The translations under genes and the position numbers were made by a program. The notes below the pieces were generated by a model, which ran no database searches, was not told the origin of the DNA, and saw only the letters and a program-made list of their open reading frames with translations. From contig JAVDPD010000019.1 of NCBI GenBank assembly GCA_031296935.1, forward strand, positions 1 through 64,000: 64,000 bases of DNA. Reading direction: 5' to 3'. This document shows, piece after piece, positions 33,529 to 43,506 of this stretch (its first letter is position 1; each line of letters begins with the position of its first letter). This stretch comes from Cerasicoccus maritimus. GTDB taxonomy: Bacteria; Verrucomicrobiota; Verrucomicrobiia; Opitutales; Cerasicoccaceae.

Positions 33529-35742
33529 CTACGCACCTTCGTATTTGAAGACCAGCACGGTGTGGCCGGGGAGGACGACTTCGATGCTGTGCTCGCGGTT
33601 GTCCCATTCGCCGGGGATGGAGTTCACGCCGCCGCCGTTGCCCGCGCCCTGGCCGCCGTATACATCGGCATTGCTGTTGATGACTTCCTTCCAATGGCCG
33701 GCGTGCGGTACGCCGAAGCGGAACGTATCCCGGTGCACGGGCGTGAAGTTCGCAATGACGACAAAGGTGTCCTCCGGCTTGGCGCTGCGGCGGAGGAAGA
33801 TGGAGAGCGATTCTTCCCAGTAACCGTCGCCGTTGATCCACTCAAAGCCCGCGGGGTCAAGGTCGTGCGCCGAGAGGCTGGGATATCGGTGGTAAAGTGC
33901 GTTGAGGTCCTTGATGAGCAGCTTGATGCCCTGGTGGTCCATGTATTGGAGGAGCTCCCACTGGAGCTGGCCATCGTATTTCCACTCCTGTGACTGCCCA
34001 AACTCGCTGCCCATGAAAAGGCACTTTTTGCCGGGCCAGAGCCACATCCAGGTGTAGAGGCAGCGGAGGTCGGCGGCCTTTTGAGACATCTCGTAGCCGG
34101 CGCCCATCTTGAGCATCATCGAGCCCTTACCGTGGACGACTTCATCGTGGCTAAACACCGTGATGAACTGCTCGGAATACTGGTAAAGCATGCCAAAGGT
34201 GAGCTCGCCGTGGTGGTACTTGCGGTGGATGGGCTCGTGGGCGAGGTATTCGAGCGTGTCGTGCATCCAGCCCATGTTCCACTTCAAGTCGAAGCCGAGG
34301 CCGCCTTCGCTGGTCGGCTTGGTTACGCCGCCGAAGGACGTCGATTCCTCGGCGATCATCAGCACGCCGGGGAAATACTGGTGGACGAGGTCGTTGACCT
34401 GCCGCAGGAAATCGATGGCGCCGATGTTCTCATTGCCGCCGTATTCATTAGGAATCCATTCGCCATCCTCGCGCGAGTAGTCGAGGTAGAGCATCGAGGC
34501 CACGGCGTCGACGCGGAGGCCGTCGATGTGGAAACGCTCGCACCAGGCCAGCGCACTGCCGATCAGGAAATTGCGGACTTCGTGGCGGCTGTAGTTGAAG
34601 ATGAGCGTGCCCCAGTCCATGTGTTCGCCGAGGCGCGGGTCTTCGTGTTCGTAGAGGCAGGAGCCGTCGAACTGGGCCAGGGCAAAGGCGTCTTTGGGGA
34701 AGTGCGCGGGGACCCAGTCGATCAGCACGCCGATGCCGTGGCGGTGCAGGTAATCGACGAGATACATGAAGTCCTGCGGCGCGCCAAAGCGGTGGGTGGG
34801 CGCGAAAAAGCCGGTGACCTGATAGCCCCAAGAACCGTCGAAGGGGTGCTCGGAGAGCGGCATGAGCTCGACGTGGGTAAAGCCCATTTCGAGCACGTAG
34901 CGGGTCAACTCGGCCGCCATTTCTCGGTAATTCAGCGGGCGGTTGCCGTCCTCGGGGACGCGTCGCCAGGAGCCAAAGTGGACTTCGTAAACGGAAATGG
35001 GCTGGGTCTTCCAGTCGCGGCCGGCGCGTTGATTCATCCACTCGTTATCGCGCCACTCGAAGTCGTCGATTTCCCAGACGATGGATGCGTTGTGCGGGGG
35101 CGATTCAAAGTATTCGCCGTAGGGATCGCTTTTCAGGCGGAGTGATCCATCGGCGCCGATGAGCTCGTATTTATACTTGGTGCCCACGCCGATGCCGGGC
35201 AGGAACAGCTCCCAAACACCGGAGCTGCCGAGGCGGCGCATTTGGTGGCGGCGGCCGTCCCAGTGGTTGAACTCACCTACGACGGACACGCGCTCAGCAC
35301 TCGGCGCCCACACCGCAAACGCCGTGCCTTGCACGCCGTCGTAGTGTTTTATGTGAGCGCCCAGCTTTTGATAAATGTGGTGGTGGTTGCCCTGACCGAA
35401 GAGGAAGGCGTCGTCTTCGCTGATGGTCGGCAGGAAGCAGTAGGGGTCCCAGATTTGGAAAACTTCGCCATTGGCGTTTTCCGTGCGGATGCGGTAGTCG
35501 AACGCTTCGGTGCGGCCTTCGATGACGCCCTCGAAAAAGCCTTCGCGGCAGAGGCGCTTGAGGCGAAACCGTTCGTCGGTTTGCACATCGACGATGTCGC
35601 AGGTGACGGCCTCGGGCTGAAAAGTCCGGGCAACAAGGCATTGCGCGCCGCTGCGCTTCACGGTGTGCAGGCCCAGGATATCATGGGGTGCAGCGTGCCG
35701 GGCGGTGATGACGGAATCGAGTTCGGCCTGGGTAATGATCAC
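33529..35742 (-). CDS. glgB: 1,4-alpha-glucan branching enzyme
   Basis: GlgB makes alpha-1,6 branches in glycogen. The 737-residue product has the usual layout: N-terminal beta domains (FAVWAPSAERVSVVGEFNHW in the CBM48 part), a GH13 barrel and a C-terminal beta domain. The catalytic nucleophile is in GLRVDAVASMLYLDYSR (about 410), the acid/base in MIAEESTSFGGV (about 462) and the stabilising Asp in FSHDEVVHGKGS (about 530). The frame begins at a GTG (35742). No other glycogen genes are adjacent. It follows the SREVS operon on the same strand but is transcribed separately. Confidence 0.93.
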   Translation of the reverse strand: MIITQAELDSVITARHAAPHDILGLHTVKRSGAQCLVARTFQPEAVTCDIVDVQTDERFRLKRLCREGFFEGVIEGRTEAFDYRIRTENANGEVFQIWDPYCFLPTISEDDAFLFGQGNHHHIYQKLGAHIKHYDGVQGTAFAVWAPSAERVSVVGEFNHWDGRRHQMRRLGSSGVWELFLPGIGVGTKYKYELIGADGSLRLKSDPYGEYFESPPHNASIVWEIDDFEWRDNEWMNQRAGRDWKTQPISVYEVHFGSWRRVPEDGNRPLNYREMAAELTRYVLEMGFTHVELMPLSEHPFDGSWGYQVTGFFAPTHRFGAPQDFMYLVDYLHRHGIGVLIDWVPAHFPKDAFALAQFDGSCLYEHEDPRLGEHMDWGTLIFNYSRHEVRNFLIGSALAWCERFHIDGLRVDAVASMLYLDYSREDGEWIPNEYGGNENIGAIDFLRQVNDLVHQYFPGVLMIAEESTSFGGVTKPTSEGGLGFDLKWNMGWMHDTLEYLAHEPIHRKYHHGELTFGMLYQYSEQFITVFSHDEVVHGKGSMMLKMGAGYEMSQKAADLRCLYTWMWLWPGKKCLFMGSEFGQSQEWKYDGQLQWELLQYMDHQGIKLLIKDLNALYHRYPSLSAHDLDPAGFEWINGDGYWEESLSIFLRRSAKPEDTFVVIANFTPVHRDTFRFGVPHAGHWKEVINSNADVYGGQGAGNGGGVNSIPGEWDNREHSIEVVLPGHTVLVFKYEGA

Positions 35743-35821
35743 GAGTTATGATGCTTAATAGGGTTGGGTATAAAGTAAAGTGTCAACCGTGCAAAACGCC
35801 ATGTCAAATTCGGGTTTACGA

Positions 35822-35850
35822 TTGATTAAAGGCTTATTCGGTATTATTAT
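35822..35850 (+). promoter_or_regulatory. Candidate sigma-70-like promoter
   Basis: TTGATT (35822-35827), a 17-bp spacer and TATTAT (35845-35850). The ATG at 35858 would lie almost at the predicted transcription start, implying a leaderless or nearly leaderless message. Confidence 0.35.
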
Positions 35851-35857
35851 TTTTCTT

Positions 35858-36403
35858 ATGAAGTCATTAGCCGTCCTTGTTTCCTCCCTTCTACTGTCCA
35901 CTTCTGCTTTTGCCTCCGACCTCAAGTGGCAAAGCGTCTCCATCAACAGCGACAAAGTCACCCTGACGATGCCGGGCAAACCCACCGAAAAAAACGAAAG
36001 CTCCAGCTCGATCGTGGGCGACGTCAATACGCAGATTTACAAGGTGGTCGTGCCCGATGATGGCAACGTGACCATTGCCTGCTCCGACCTCCCCGGCGCG
36101 GCGCTCTTTTTTGCAGGCAAGGACACGATTTACGGCAACGCCAAGGGCAAATTCCTCTCCGGCGCCTACGGCAAAGAGCTTTCCTGGGACCCCATCACCT
36201 ACGAGGGCATTGACGGCATGAAGCTGATGTTCCAGACCCCGCCGCTGAAGGGGCACCCCGGCTACGACGGCGAGGCGCAATTCTACTTAGTCGGCGATTA
36301 TCTTTACGTAATCTCGGTCACGGACTTGGTCGGCAGCGACCTGAAAATGCAGGATAAGGTCTTTACGTCGCTTAAGTTCGCCGACGCCAGCTCGGGAAGC
36401 TGA
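35858..36403 (+). CDS. Secreted hypothetical protein
   Basis: ATG 35858 gives a signal peptide (MKSLAVLVSSLLLSTSAFA); the open frame extends 26 codons upstream without a better start. The 181-residue product is predicted periplasmic. After the signal it has VTLTMPGKPTEKNE, DVNTQIYKVVVPDDGNVTIA and a final YLVGDYLYVISVTDLVGSDL, KMQDKVFTSLKF. This resembles a recurring beta-domain in proteins of unknown function where a short strand 'PG-P' is followed by a surface-exposed sheet. No confident family. It is divergent from glgB and is followed by the 190-bp inverted repeat region. Confidence 0.7.
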   Translation: MKSLAVLVSSLLLSTSAFASDLKWQSVSINSDKVTLTMPGKPTEKNESSSSIVGDVNTQIYKVVVPDDGNVTIACSDLPGAALFFAGKDTIYGNAKGKFLSGAYGKELSWDPITYEGIDGMKLMFQTPPLKGHPGYDGEAQFYLVGDYLYVISVTDLVGSDLKMQDKVFTSLKFADASSGS

Positions 36404-36420
36404 GGGTTGGGCGCGTGGTT

Positions 36421-36610
36421 TTTGAACAGAAGGCAGCAAAGAGAGGAAAGCCACTCCGCCGTATCGTTTTCCACGCAAAGACGCAAAGGCGCGAAGGTTA
36501 CTTTAAACATGTTTAATTTTTTTGGGTGGCTCTTTGCGCCTTCGCGTCTTCGCGTGAGTTTCAAAGTCCTGCCTCTCAGCCTTTCCTCTCTTTGCTGCCT
36601 TCTGTTCAAA
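36421..36610. repeat. Long nested inverted repeat
   Basis: The outer arms are a perfect 30-bp inverted repeat (36421-36450 and 36581-36610, beginning TTTGAACAGAAGGCAG). Inner imperfect arms of CACGCAAAGACGC-type sequence (36472-36496 and 36531-36556) show a period near 8 bp. The centre is a perfect 14-bp palindrome TTAAACATGTTTAA (36502-36515). It lies between two plus-strand genes, and the whole could fold into one 190-nt hairpin. Confidence 0.9.
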
Positions 36611-36670
36611 ATTTAAAAACGCTGGTTTTAGTCTTCCCGTTCTTCCCAATCTTCCTGTTAAATCCCCAAT

Positions 36671-36967
36671 ATGCCGCCAACCGATGACATTGCCGACCTC
36701 CGAGCCCGCGCCTGGGTGGGGGACGCCGTGCTCGCGCTCTATGCGCGCCAGTGGATTCTTGCCCAAGTGGACATCAAGCCCGCCGACCGCACCGAGGAGT
36801 TTATCCGCATGACTGCCAACGACTTCCTGGGCTGCATGGGCGAACCGACGAAGGTCGAGGCCGGCATTGGCGACGTCTACCAGGCCGACGGCCTCGACGC
36901 GGCCTTTGCCCACATCGAGTCGACGCTCCTGCCGCTGTATTTGACACAGCGAAAAAAGCGCCGATAA
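36671..36967 (+). CDS. Mini-RNase III-like domain protein
   Basis: This 98-residue protein consists of a single RNase III-like helical domain: WVGDAVLALYARQWIL keeps the catalytic Asp block (GDAVL), MTANDFLGCMGEP follows, and VEAGIGDVYQADGLDAAF matches the second conserved acidic segment (family: EA-IG-IY). No double-stranded-RNA-binding domain is present. This is similar to Mini-III, which trims 23S rRNA ends in Gram-positives, but it is shorter and the role here is inference. It is preceded by the long inverted repeat and followed 154 bp later by purF. Confidence 0.7.
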   Translation: MPPTDDIADLRARAWVGDAVLALYARQWILAQVDIKPADRTEEFIRMTANDFLGCMGEPTKVEAGIGDVYQADGLDAAFAHIESTLLPLYLTQRKKRR

Positions 36968-37121
36968 GAGATTTTTTCACCTCCTATAAACTCCCGAATC
37001 CAAGGCAGCATGCAGGCTCCAGCGCGACGCGATCAACCGTTTTTCGTTACGTTGTTACGCGAGCGTGAATTCATGCTGGCTTTCTGGCTTTTGCGGCCTT
37101 TACTACGATGGGCTTTCCCTG

Positions 37122-39038
37122 ATGAGCGACCAAATTAAGCATGAGTGCGGCATTGCGATCGTTCGGCTGTTGAAGCCGTTGCGGTATTATCGCGACCAAT
37201 ACGACGACCTTCTTTACGGATTCCAGAAGCTGTTTTTGCTGATGGAAAAACAGCATAACCGTGGGCAGGACGGCGCTGGCATCGGCTGTGTGAAGCTGGA
37301 CATGCCTCCCGGTGAGCAGTTCATGGAGCGCGAGCGCGACAACGGGCGCAACCCAATCGCCAACGTGGTCAAGAAGATCATGAAGGACTACAACAAGAAG
37401 CTCAACAAGACCATCTTCCCTGAGTTTCCGGATACCTTCAAAAAGAATTTCCCCTTCGGCGGCGAGGTCCTGATGGGCCACCTGCGCTACGGCACCTCCG
37501 GTGGTTACGGCAAGGGCGTCTGCCAGCCTTACTTCCGCCGCAGCCCCTGGCCGACCCGCAACCTCATGCTCGCGGGTAACTTCAACATGACCAACGTTGA
37601 AGACCTGAACGCCAAGCTCATCGCCCGCGGCGCGCACCCTATTTTCAATACCGACACCCAAACCGTCCTCGAGGAAATCGGCTATCACCTCGATGAAGAG
37701 CACCAGCGCCTCTACCACGAGCTGCGCGACAGCGGTGTGCCGAGCGATCAGATTGCGGCGATCATTAGCGAGCGCATGGACCTGATCAATATCCTCAAGG
37801 ATGCTTCGCACGACTGGGATGGTGGTTACACCCTGGGCGGCCTCGTCGGCAACGGCGACTGCTTCGTGACCCGCGACCCGCTGGGCATCCGCCCGGCCTA
37901 TTATTTTGCCAATGACGATGTCGTCGCCTTCGCTTCCGAGCGCGTGGCGCTGATGACGATCTTTGACCAGCACGAAGGCGACGTGAAGGAAATCGCGCCC
38001 GGCAGCGCCGTGGTCGTGAAGGCCAATGGCGAGCTGCGCGTCGGCCAGGTCCGTGAGCCCGCGCCCGATCCCGCGCCGTGCTCATTCGAGCGCATTTACT
38101 TCTCCCGCGGCAACGACCCGGAAATCTATGCCGAGCGCAAGGCCCTCGGTGGTGCCTTGTCTGACCAGATTTGCGACGCGATCGATGACGACTTTGGTCA
38201 CAGCGTGTTCAGCTTCATTCCGAACACCGCCGAGACGGCCTACTACGGTCTCATGGACGAGCTCCGTGTGCGCCGCCGCGAACAGGTCCGCAAGGGCCTG
38301 CTCGAAGCCCACGCCAAGGGCGAGTTCAACGAGCAGTTGCTCGACGAGCTCATCATGAGCAACTGGCCGCGCGGCGAAAAAATCGCCCACAAGGACATCA
38401 AGATTCGCACCTTTATCAGCCAGGAATCGAACCGTATCCAGATGGCGTCGCACGTTTACGACATCACCTACGGCCAGATCGAAAGCGGCGTGGACCACCT
38501 TGTCTGCATCGACGACTCCATCGTCCGCGGCACCACGCTCAAGCGCTCCATCCTGCGCATCCTTTCCCGCACTGAGCCGAAGTCGATTGTCATTGCCTCC
38601 ACGGCGCCGCAGATCCGCTACCCGGACTGCTACGGCATCGACATGTCCGAGCTCGGCAAGTTTATCGCCTTCCAGGCGACAATTGCGCTCCTGAAGGACA
38701 CCGGTGCCACCGAGCTGATTGACGAAGTTTACCGCGACTGCCGCGCGCAGGCCGAAAAGCCGGTCAGCGAAATGGTCAACCACGTGAAGCGTCTCTACGA
38801 CCACTTCACGCCGGAGCAAATTTCGGAGAAAATCGCTGAGCTCGTCGCGCCGAAAACACCCGATTGGGACGGCGAGGTAAAGGTGATTTATCAGACAATT
38901 GAGAACCTCCACAAGAGCTGCCCGAACAACCACGGGGACTGGTATTTCACCGGTAACTACCCGACGCCGGGCGGCTTTGGCGTCCTCAACCGCGCCTTCA
39001 TCAACTACTACGAAAAGCGCGAAGGCCGCTCGTATTGA
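37122..39038 (+). CDS. purF: Amidophosphoribosyltransferase, long form
   Basis: PurF performs the first committed step of purine synthesis, making phosphoribosylamine from PRPP and glutamine. ATG 37122 (MSDQIKHECGIAIVRLL) places the nucleophile Cys at residue 9 after a short leader. The glutaminase domain (LMEKQHNRGQDGAGIGCVK, GHLRYGTSGG, ...) is followed by a phosphoribosyltransferase domain with the PRPP loop VCIDDSIVRGTTLKRSI. At 638 residues it is about 130 longer than E. coli PurF, with an extra region between the domains and a C-terminal extension (WYFTGNYPTPGGFGVLN). Such a long version is known in Bacteroidetes-like groups. It is alone; purD is 18 kb away. Confidence 0.88.
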   Translation: MSDQIKHECGIAIVRLLKPLRYYRDQYDDLLYGFQKLFLLMEKQHNRGQDGAGIGCVKLDMPPGEQFMERERDNGRNPIANVVKKIMKDYNKKLNKTIFPEFPDTFKKNFPFGGEVLMGHLRYGTSGGYGKGVCQPYFRRSPWPTRNLMLAGNFNMTNVEDLNAKLIARGAHPIFNTDTQTVLEEIGYHLDEEHQRLYHELRDSGVPSDQIAAIISERMDLINILKDASHDWDGGYTLGGLVGNGDCFVTRDPLGIRPAYYFANDDVVAFASERVALMTIFDQHEGDVKEIAPGSAVVVKANGELRVGQVREPAPDPAPCSFERIYFSRGNDPEIYAERKALGGALSDQICDAIDDDFGHSVFSFIPNTAETAYYGLMDELRVRRREQVRKGLLEAHAKGEFNEQLLDELIMSNWPRGEKIAHKDIKIRTFISQESNRIQMASHVYDITYGQIESGVDHLVCIDDSIVRGTTLKRSILRILSRTEPKSIVIASTAPQIRYPDCYGIDMSELGKFIAFQATIALLKDTGATELIDEVYRDCRAQAEKPVSEMVNHVKRLYDHFTPEQISEKIAELVAPKTPDWDGEVKVIYQTIENLHKSCPNNHGDWYFTGNYPTPGGFGVLNRAFINYYEKREGRSY

Positions 39039-39137
39039 ATTGCTCAAAGGTTATTCAATATTGAAAACCGTCTTCATCTCTATGCCGTTGAGTTGTTTGA
39101 GGCCTGCTGCTACTTTTGGGAGAACGCTACAAGCCTG

Positions 39138-42100
39138 CTAGGTTTGGGGGATTGCAGGTTGAGCGGGTAACTCGTCTGATTCCGTATCCGTCTCGAGAAT
39201 GTCCTGACCCTTCAGGTCTTCGAGGATCACGTAGAGGCAGGGTACGAGGACGAGGATGATCAGCGTGGCGAACAGGATGCCGAAGCCGAGCGAGATCGCC
39301 ATGGGGATCATGAAGCGGGCTTGGCGCGAGGTTTCCATAATCATCGGGAAGAGGCCGCCGAAAGTGGTTAGCGTTGTCAGCACGATGGCGCGGAAACGCG
39401 AGGTCGCCGCTTGGGCAATTGCCTCCATCGGAGAAAGACCGTCTTTGCGGAATTGGTTGGTGCGGTCGATCAGCACGAGCGAGTCGTTGACCACCACGCC
39501 GCTCAGCGCGACGATGCCGAAAAGGCTCATAAGGCTCAAATTGTAACCCATGATGATGTGGCCGATCACGGCGCCCACGATGCCGAACGGAATCGCGACC
39601 ATCACAATCGCCGGCTGCGAATAGCTGTTGAAGGGAATGGCCAGCAGGGCATACACACCGCCCACCGCGAAGAGCAGGCCAATGATCATGGCGCTGACGC
39701 TTTCCTGCATGTCGGCTTGGCGGCCTTCAAAGCTGTAGCTCAGGCCCGGATACTCCGCTTCGATTTGGGGCATTACGTTGGCCATGATGTCTTCGAGAAT
39801 AGGTCCGGCGTCGGCGGGGTCGCTGGTGTCCGCAGTCACGTTGAGCACGCGTCGGCCATTGCGGCGCGAGATGCTGGTGAAGGCGCGGTCGCGGTCGATG
39901 TCCACAGCCTCGATTAGCGGGACCTCACCACCGTTGGGCGTCATGAGAATCAGCGAATCAATGTCGGCTTCCGAAGTGCGTTGCTCCTCGGGGAGGCGCA
40001 CCATGATTTTGATCTCGTGGCGGCCGCGTAATTGGCGAATCGCTTCGGCTCCATAGAATGCGCCGCGCACCTGCTGGGCGACATCGCGTGAGGTCAGGCC
40101 GAGGCTTTGCGCCTCGGGGCGGACGGTGAAGTTAAACTGCTCCTTGCCGGGCTGGAAGCCGTCGTTAATGTCCTTGGTTTGCGGGTATTCGCGGAGCTCG
40201 CCAGCAAGGCGTTCAGCGGCGGCTTCGAGGATGTCGGTATCGCGGTGGCTGAGCTCGACCGTGATGGAATCACCCGAGCCGGGACCACCGCGGTCGGAGG
40301 CAAAGCTGCTGGTGTCGATGCCGTAAAGCTGGCCAACTTCTTCGCGCCAAAGCTGCGTGAACTGCATGGTCGAAATCGGGCGCGTGTTGGCGTCGGTCAG
40401 GAAGACGCGGAACTCCACGGCGTGGCTGCCGCCGCTACCCACGAGCGTGTATATGCCCTTGGAAAGTTGATCGCCGCCATTTTTCGCGACCACGCGTTCG
40501 GCGGCGGCGAGGACTTGTTGGCGAATTTTTTCCGTCTGCTCCACGGGCGAACCGTAGGGGAGCTCGACGGAGGCGTAGGCGTAGTCGGACTCAACGCGCG
40601 GCATGAGAATCATGTGCATGCGGCCGCTGTCGACGTATGAGAAAATCAGGGCCATGAACGACAGGCCGATGACGACGACCACGTAGCGCCAAGCGAGCAC
40701 TTTGCGAATCCACGGGCTATAGCGATTCTCAACGAAACTACTGAATGCATTGCCAAAGCGTTGCTGCGCGTGGTGGAGCTTGCCGCGAATACCCGTTGGG
40801 TGGATGTCCTTTTGATGTGAAAGGTGCGCGGGCAAAATGAAGAGCGATTCGATCAGCGAAATGCTGAACACGGCGATGACGACGATCGGGATCACGCCAA
40901 ACACTTTCCCCATAAAGCCGGGGATGAAGAACAGCGGCATGAACGCCACGATGTTCGTCAGCACGCTGAAGACGACCGGCATGGCGACCTCGCGCGCGCC
41001 ATCAATCGCGGCAACGCCAAAGCTTTTGCCGCGTTGGTGGTGGCTGTAAATATTTTCGCCGACGACGATGGCGTCGTCCACCACGATGCCGAGCGTGATG
41101 ATGAACGCGAACATCGTGATCATGTTGATGGTCGTGTCCAGTGGCGGGAAAAACAGGAATGCGCCGAGGAAGGAGATTGGAATGCCGAGTGTGACCCAGA
41201 AGGCGAGGCGCGCTTCCAGGAAGATGCCAAGTACGAGGAGCACGAGTACGAGGCCCATCAGCAAATTCTTCACGAGGAGCTCCGCGCGCTGGCGGTAGAT
41301 CTCGGAGTGGTCGTCCATCACGTCGAGGTGAAGCCCCTCGGGCAGGGTGCCGCGAAGTTCCTCCACGACTTCCATGGTGGCGTCGGAAACACCGATTGGC
41401 GTTTGGTCGCCGATGCGGTAAACTTCGAGCAGCACTACGGGCTCGCCATCGAAGTGTGCGTAGAGATCGGAGTCTTCTTCGAAGCCGTCGGTGATGGTCG
41501 CGATGTCTCCCAGGAGCACACGCACACCGTCGTCGGTGGTGATGATCGGAATGTTTTCAAACTCGCGGGCGTAGTCGCGGCGCTCTTTAACGCGGACCAG
41601 AATTTCGCCCGTGGCCGTCTTGACGCCGCCGCCAGCCAAGTCCAGCGAGGACTGGCTGACGAGGTCGGCAATGTCGTTGAGCGTGAGTCCGTAGAGGCGC
41701 AGGGTTTCGCGCGGAACGTTGATCGTGACTTCATAGTCGCGGGCACCTTCCAGTTCGACTTGCGTGACGCCGCTGTTACTGAGCAAGGTATCGCGCACGG
41801 TTTCGGCGGCGCTGCGCAACGTCCACTCGTCGAGGTTGCCGTGGAGTGCGAGCGTGACCACGCCACGCTTGCGGCTGGCGATGGCGACATTGGGCTCCTC
41901 GGCTTCGTCGGGGAACGTGGTGATGCGGTCGATCTCGTTTTTAATCTCGTTCGACAACTGCTGCAGGTCGGAACCTTCGGCCAGCTCAATGCTGACCGAG
42001 CCGCTGCCTTCGTTGGCGGTCGAGGTGACTTCCTTCACGCCGTCGAGACCTTCCACGGCTTCCTCGACAGGGAGCACAATACTCTGCTCCACTTCCTCCG

Positions 42101-42293
42101 GCGCCGCGCCAGGGTAGCTGACGCTGACGTTGACGAAGTCCATGGTGAACTCCGGGAAGATCTCCTGCTTGACGCGCAGCATCATGATGCTGCCACCGAT
42201 GAGGAAGACGAGCATGATGAGGTTCGCGGTGACGGAGTGTCCCGCCATCCAGGCGATGGCGCCCTTTTGCTTAGTGAAGGAAGATTTGCTCAT
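39138..42293 (-). CDS. RND efflux pump inner-membrane transporter
   Basis: This 1051-residue AcrB/HAE-type RND transporter starts at ATG 42293 (MSKSSFTKQKGAIAWMAG). It has 12 predicted membrane helices in two halves with large periplasmic loops. The proton-relay acidic pair is in FIITLGIVVDDAIVVGENIY, and SFEGRQADMQESVSAMIIGL and FGIVALSGVVVNDSLVLID are the second-half counterparts. It is the last gene of the minus-strand tetR-OMF-MFP-MFS-RND operon; 10 bp separate it from the MFS gene. It probably exports toxic compounds together with the neighbouring fusion and channel proteins. Confidence 0.92.
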   Translation of the reverse strand: MSKSSFTKQKGAIAWMAGHSVTANLIMLVFLIGGSIMMLRVKQEIFPEFTMDFVNVSVSYPGAAPEEVEQSIVLPVEEAVEGLDGVKEVTSTANEGSGSVSIELAEGSDLQQLSNEIKNEIDRITTFPDEAEEPNVAIASRKRGVVTLALHGNLDEWTLRSAAETVRDTLLSNSGVTQVELEGARDYEVTINVPRETLRLYGLTLNDIADLVSQSSLDLAGGGVKTATGEILVRVKERRDYAREFENIPIITTDDGVRVLLGDIATITDGFEEDSDLYAHFDGEPVVLLEVYRIGDQTPIGVSDATMEVVEELRGTLPEGLHLDVMDDHSEIYRQRAELLVKNLLMGLVLVLLVLGIFLEARLAFWVTLGIPISFLGAFLFFPPLDTTINMITMFAFIITLGIVVDDAIVVGENIYSHHQRGKSFGVAAIDGAREVAMPVVFSVLTNIVAFMPLFFIPGFMGKVFGVIPIVVIAVFSISLIESLFILPAHLSHQKDIHPTGIRGKLHHAQQRFGNAFSSFVENRYSPWIRKVLAWRYVVVVIGLSFMALIFSYVDSGRMHMILMPRVESDYAYASVELPYGSPVEQTEKIRQQVLAAAERVVAKNGGDQLSKGIYTLVGSGGSHAVEFRVFLTDANTRPISTMQFTQLWREEVGQLYGIDTSSFASDRGGPGSGDSITVELSHRDTDILEAAAERLAGELREYPQTKDINDGFQPGKEQFNFTVRPEAQSLGLTSRDVAQQVRGAFYGAEAIRQLRGRHEIKIMVRLPEEQRTSEADIDSLILMTPNGGEVPLIEAVDIDRDRAFTSISRRNGRRVLNVTADTSDPADAGPILEDIMANVMPQIEAEYPGLSYSFEGRQADMQESVSAMIIGLLFAVGGVYALLAIPFNSYSQPAIVMVAIPFGIVGAVIGHIIMGYNLSLMSLFGIVALSGVVVNDSLVLIDRTNQFRKDGLSPMEAIAQAATSRFRAIVLTTLTTFGGLFPMIMETSRQARFMIPMAISLGFGILFATLIILVLVPCLYVILEDLKGQDILETDTESDELPAQPAIPQT

Positions 42294-42303
42294 TGGGTTA
42301 TGC

Positions 42304-43506
42304 TTAGGCGGCTTGATGTGCGGGCGTGAATTGCAAGCGACGTTGGATGAATGGCCAGCCGAGTAATACGGCACCGGGCATTAACAGCATTAAGAAACCG
42401 AGCGCGACGATGGGGCATGACCAGCCTCCAGTGGTGAAGGCCATGCAAATGGCGCCCGCCATGAATTGCGTGAAGATGATCGTGGAGGAAGCCGCGCCGA
42501 TGTCGCGGTCGACTTGCTCGAGCACGAGGTGGTTGGTCAGCGGGCGGCTGACGCCGGTGAAGAACCCGAAAATGCTCATGCCGATGACAAAGGCTGCGAC
42601 GTGCAGCGAGCCAATCGAAAGCAGCACAATGCTGGCGAGGACGCAGCCGATCAGACTGGATTGAATCAAGGTGCGATCACTGTAGACCTTGAGCAGGCGC
42701 GTGCAGATGAATGCGCCGACCATTGAGCTCATCGGCACAGCGGCAAAGAGCAGTGCGAAAGTAGCTTCACTCAAATGAAAGTGCTCGATATAAACCACAC
42801 TGGCGATGCCCACGTAGCCCAGAACCGGAGCCGCAATGAGCGTCATGCTGAAGTTGGCGATGACGAAATTGCGGTTCTGCGAAAGGCGGACAAAGCGGTT
42901 GAGCGCTTTGAGTGCGCCGCCGGTTTCGCGAGTTGTTGAACTCTCTTCAAAGTAGAACCAGGATAGCACGAGCATGCTGGCGCTGTAAGCGGCGAGGAGC
43001 GCAAAGATGGTCTGCCAGGGCGCGTAGTGCATGATGAAGGCACCGACCGACGGCGCAGCCATCGGCGCGACCATGAGGATGATGCCCAACCAAGCGAGTA
43101 GCTTTTGCCGGGCGTGCCCTTCAAAATTATCGCGGCAGTAGGCCATCGTCATGGAGGACGGAGCCGCTGCGGCAATGCCTTGCAGGACGCGGAAGACGAT
43201 CAACTGAACAGGTCCCGTCGCCATGGCGCACAGAGCCGAGGCCAACGCAAACAGCGCGAGCCCGCCCAGCATGATTGGTCGGCGGCCCCAGCGGTCGGAC
43301 AGCGATCCGAACACCAGCAAGCTGATGCTGAACGCGACGAACCATAGGACGAGTGACAGGTTAATGATGTTCGTGGGCGCGGACCAGGTTTCAGCCAAGT
43401 GCGGAATGGCGACCAAATACATATCGGTCGACAAAGGCGGCATCGCGCTCAGCGCCGCGAGAAAGATCACGCGGCCTTTACTGGGTTCGTTTGTAGTATG
43501 ACTCAT
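42304..43506 (-). CDS. Bcr/CflA-family MFS drug exporter
   Basis: This 400-residue 12-helix major-facilitator transporter has the Bcr/CflA start PPLSTDMYLVAIPHLAETW and MFS motif A in LVFGSLSDRWGRRPIMLGGL. A second conserved block, VLQGIAAAAPSSMTMAYCRD, follows. Members export bicyclomycin, chloramphenicol or other small compounds with protons. Its ATG overlaps the preceding MFP stop by four bases, so it is translationally coupled inside the RND operon. That position is unusual, since MFS exporters do not normally use the RND apparatus. Confidence 0.88.
   Translation of the reverse strand: MSHTTNEPSKGRVIFLAALSAMPPLSTDMYLVAIPHLAETWSAPTNIINLSLVLWFVAFSISLLVFGSLSDRWGRRPIMLGGLALFALASALCAMATGPVQLIVFRVLQGIAAAAPSSMTMAYCRDNFEGHARQKLLAWLGIILMVAPMAAPSVGAFIMHYAPWQTIFALLAAYSASMLVLSWFYFEESSTTRETGGALKALNRFVRLSQNRNFVIANFSMTLIAAPVLGYVGIASVVYIEHFHLSEATFALLFAAVPMSSMVGAFICTRLLKVYSDRTLIQSSLIGCVLASIVLLSIGSLHVAAFVIGMSIFGFFTGVSRPLTNHLVLEQVDRDIGAASSTIIFTQFMAGAICMAFTTGGWSCPIVALGFLMLLMPGAVLLGWPFIQRRLQFTPAHQAA

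Noticed and set aside
40824..42329. 501-residue plus-strand frame opposite the RND gene
   Set aside because: Antisense shadow; very Asp/Glu/His-rich and without hydrophobic core.
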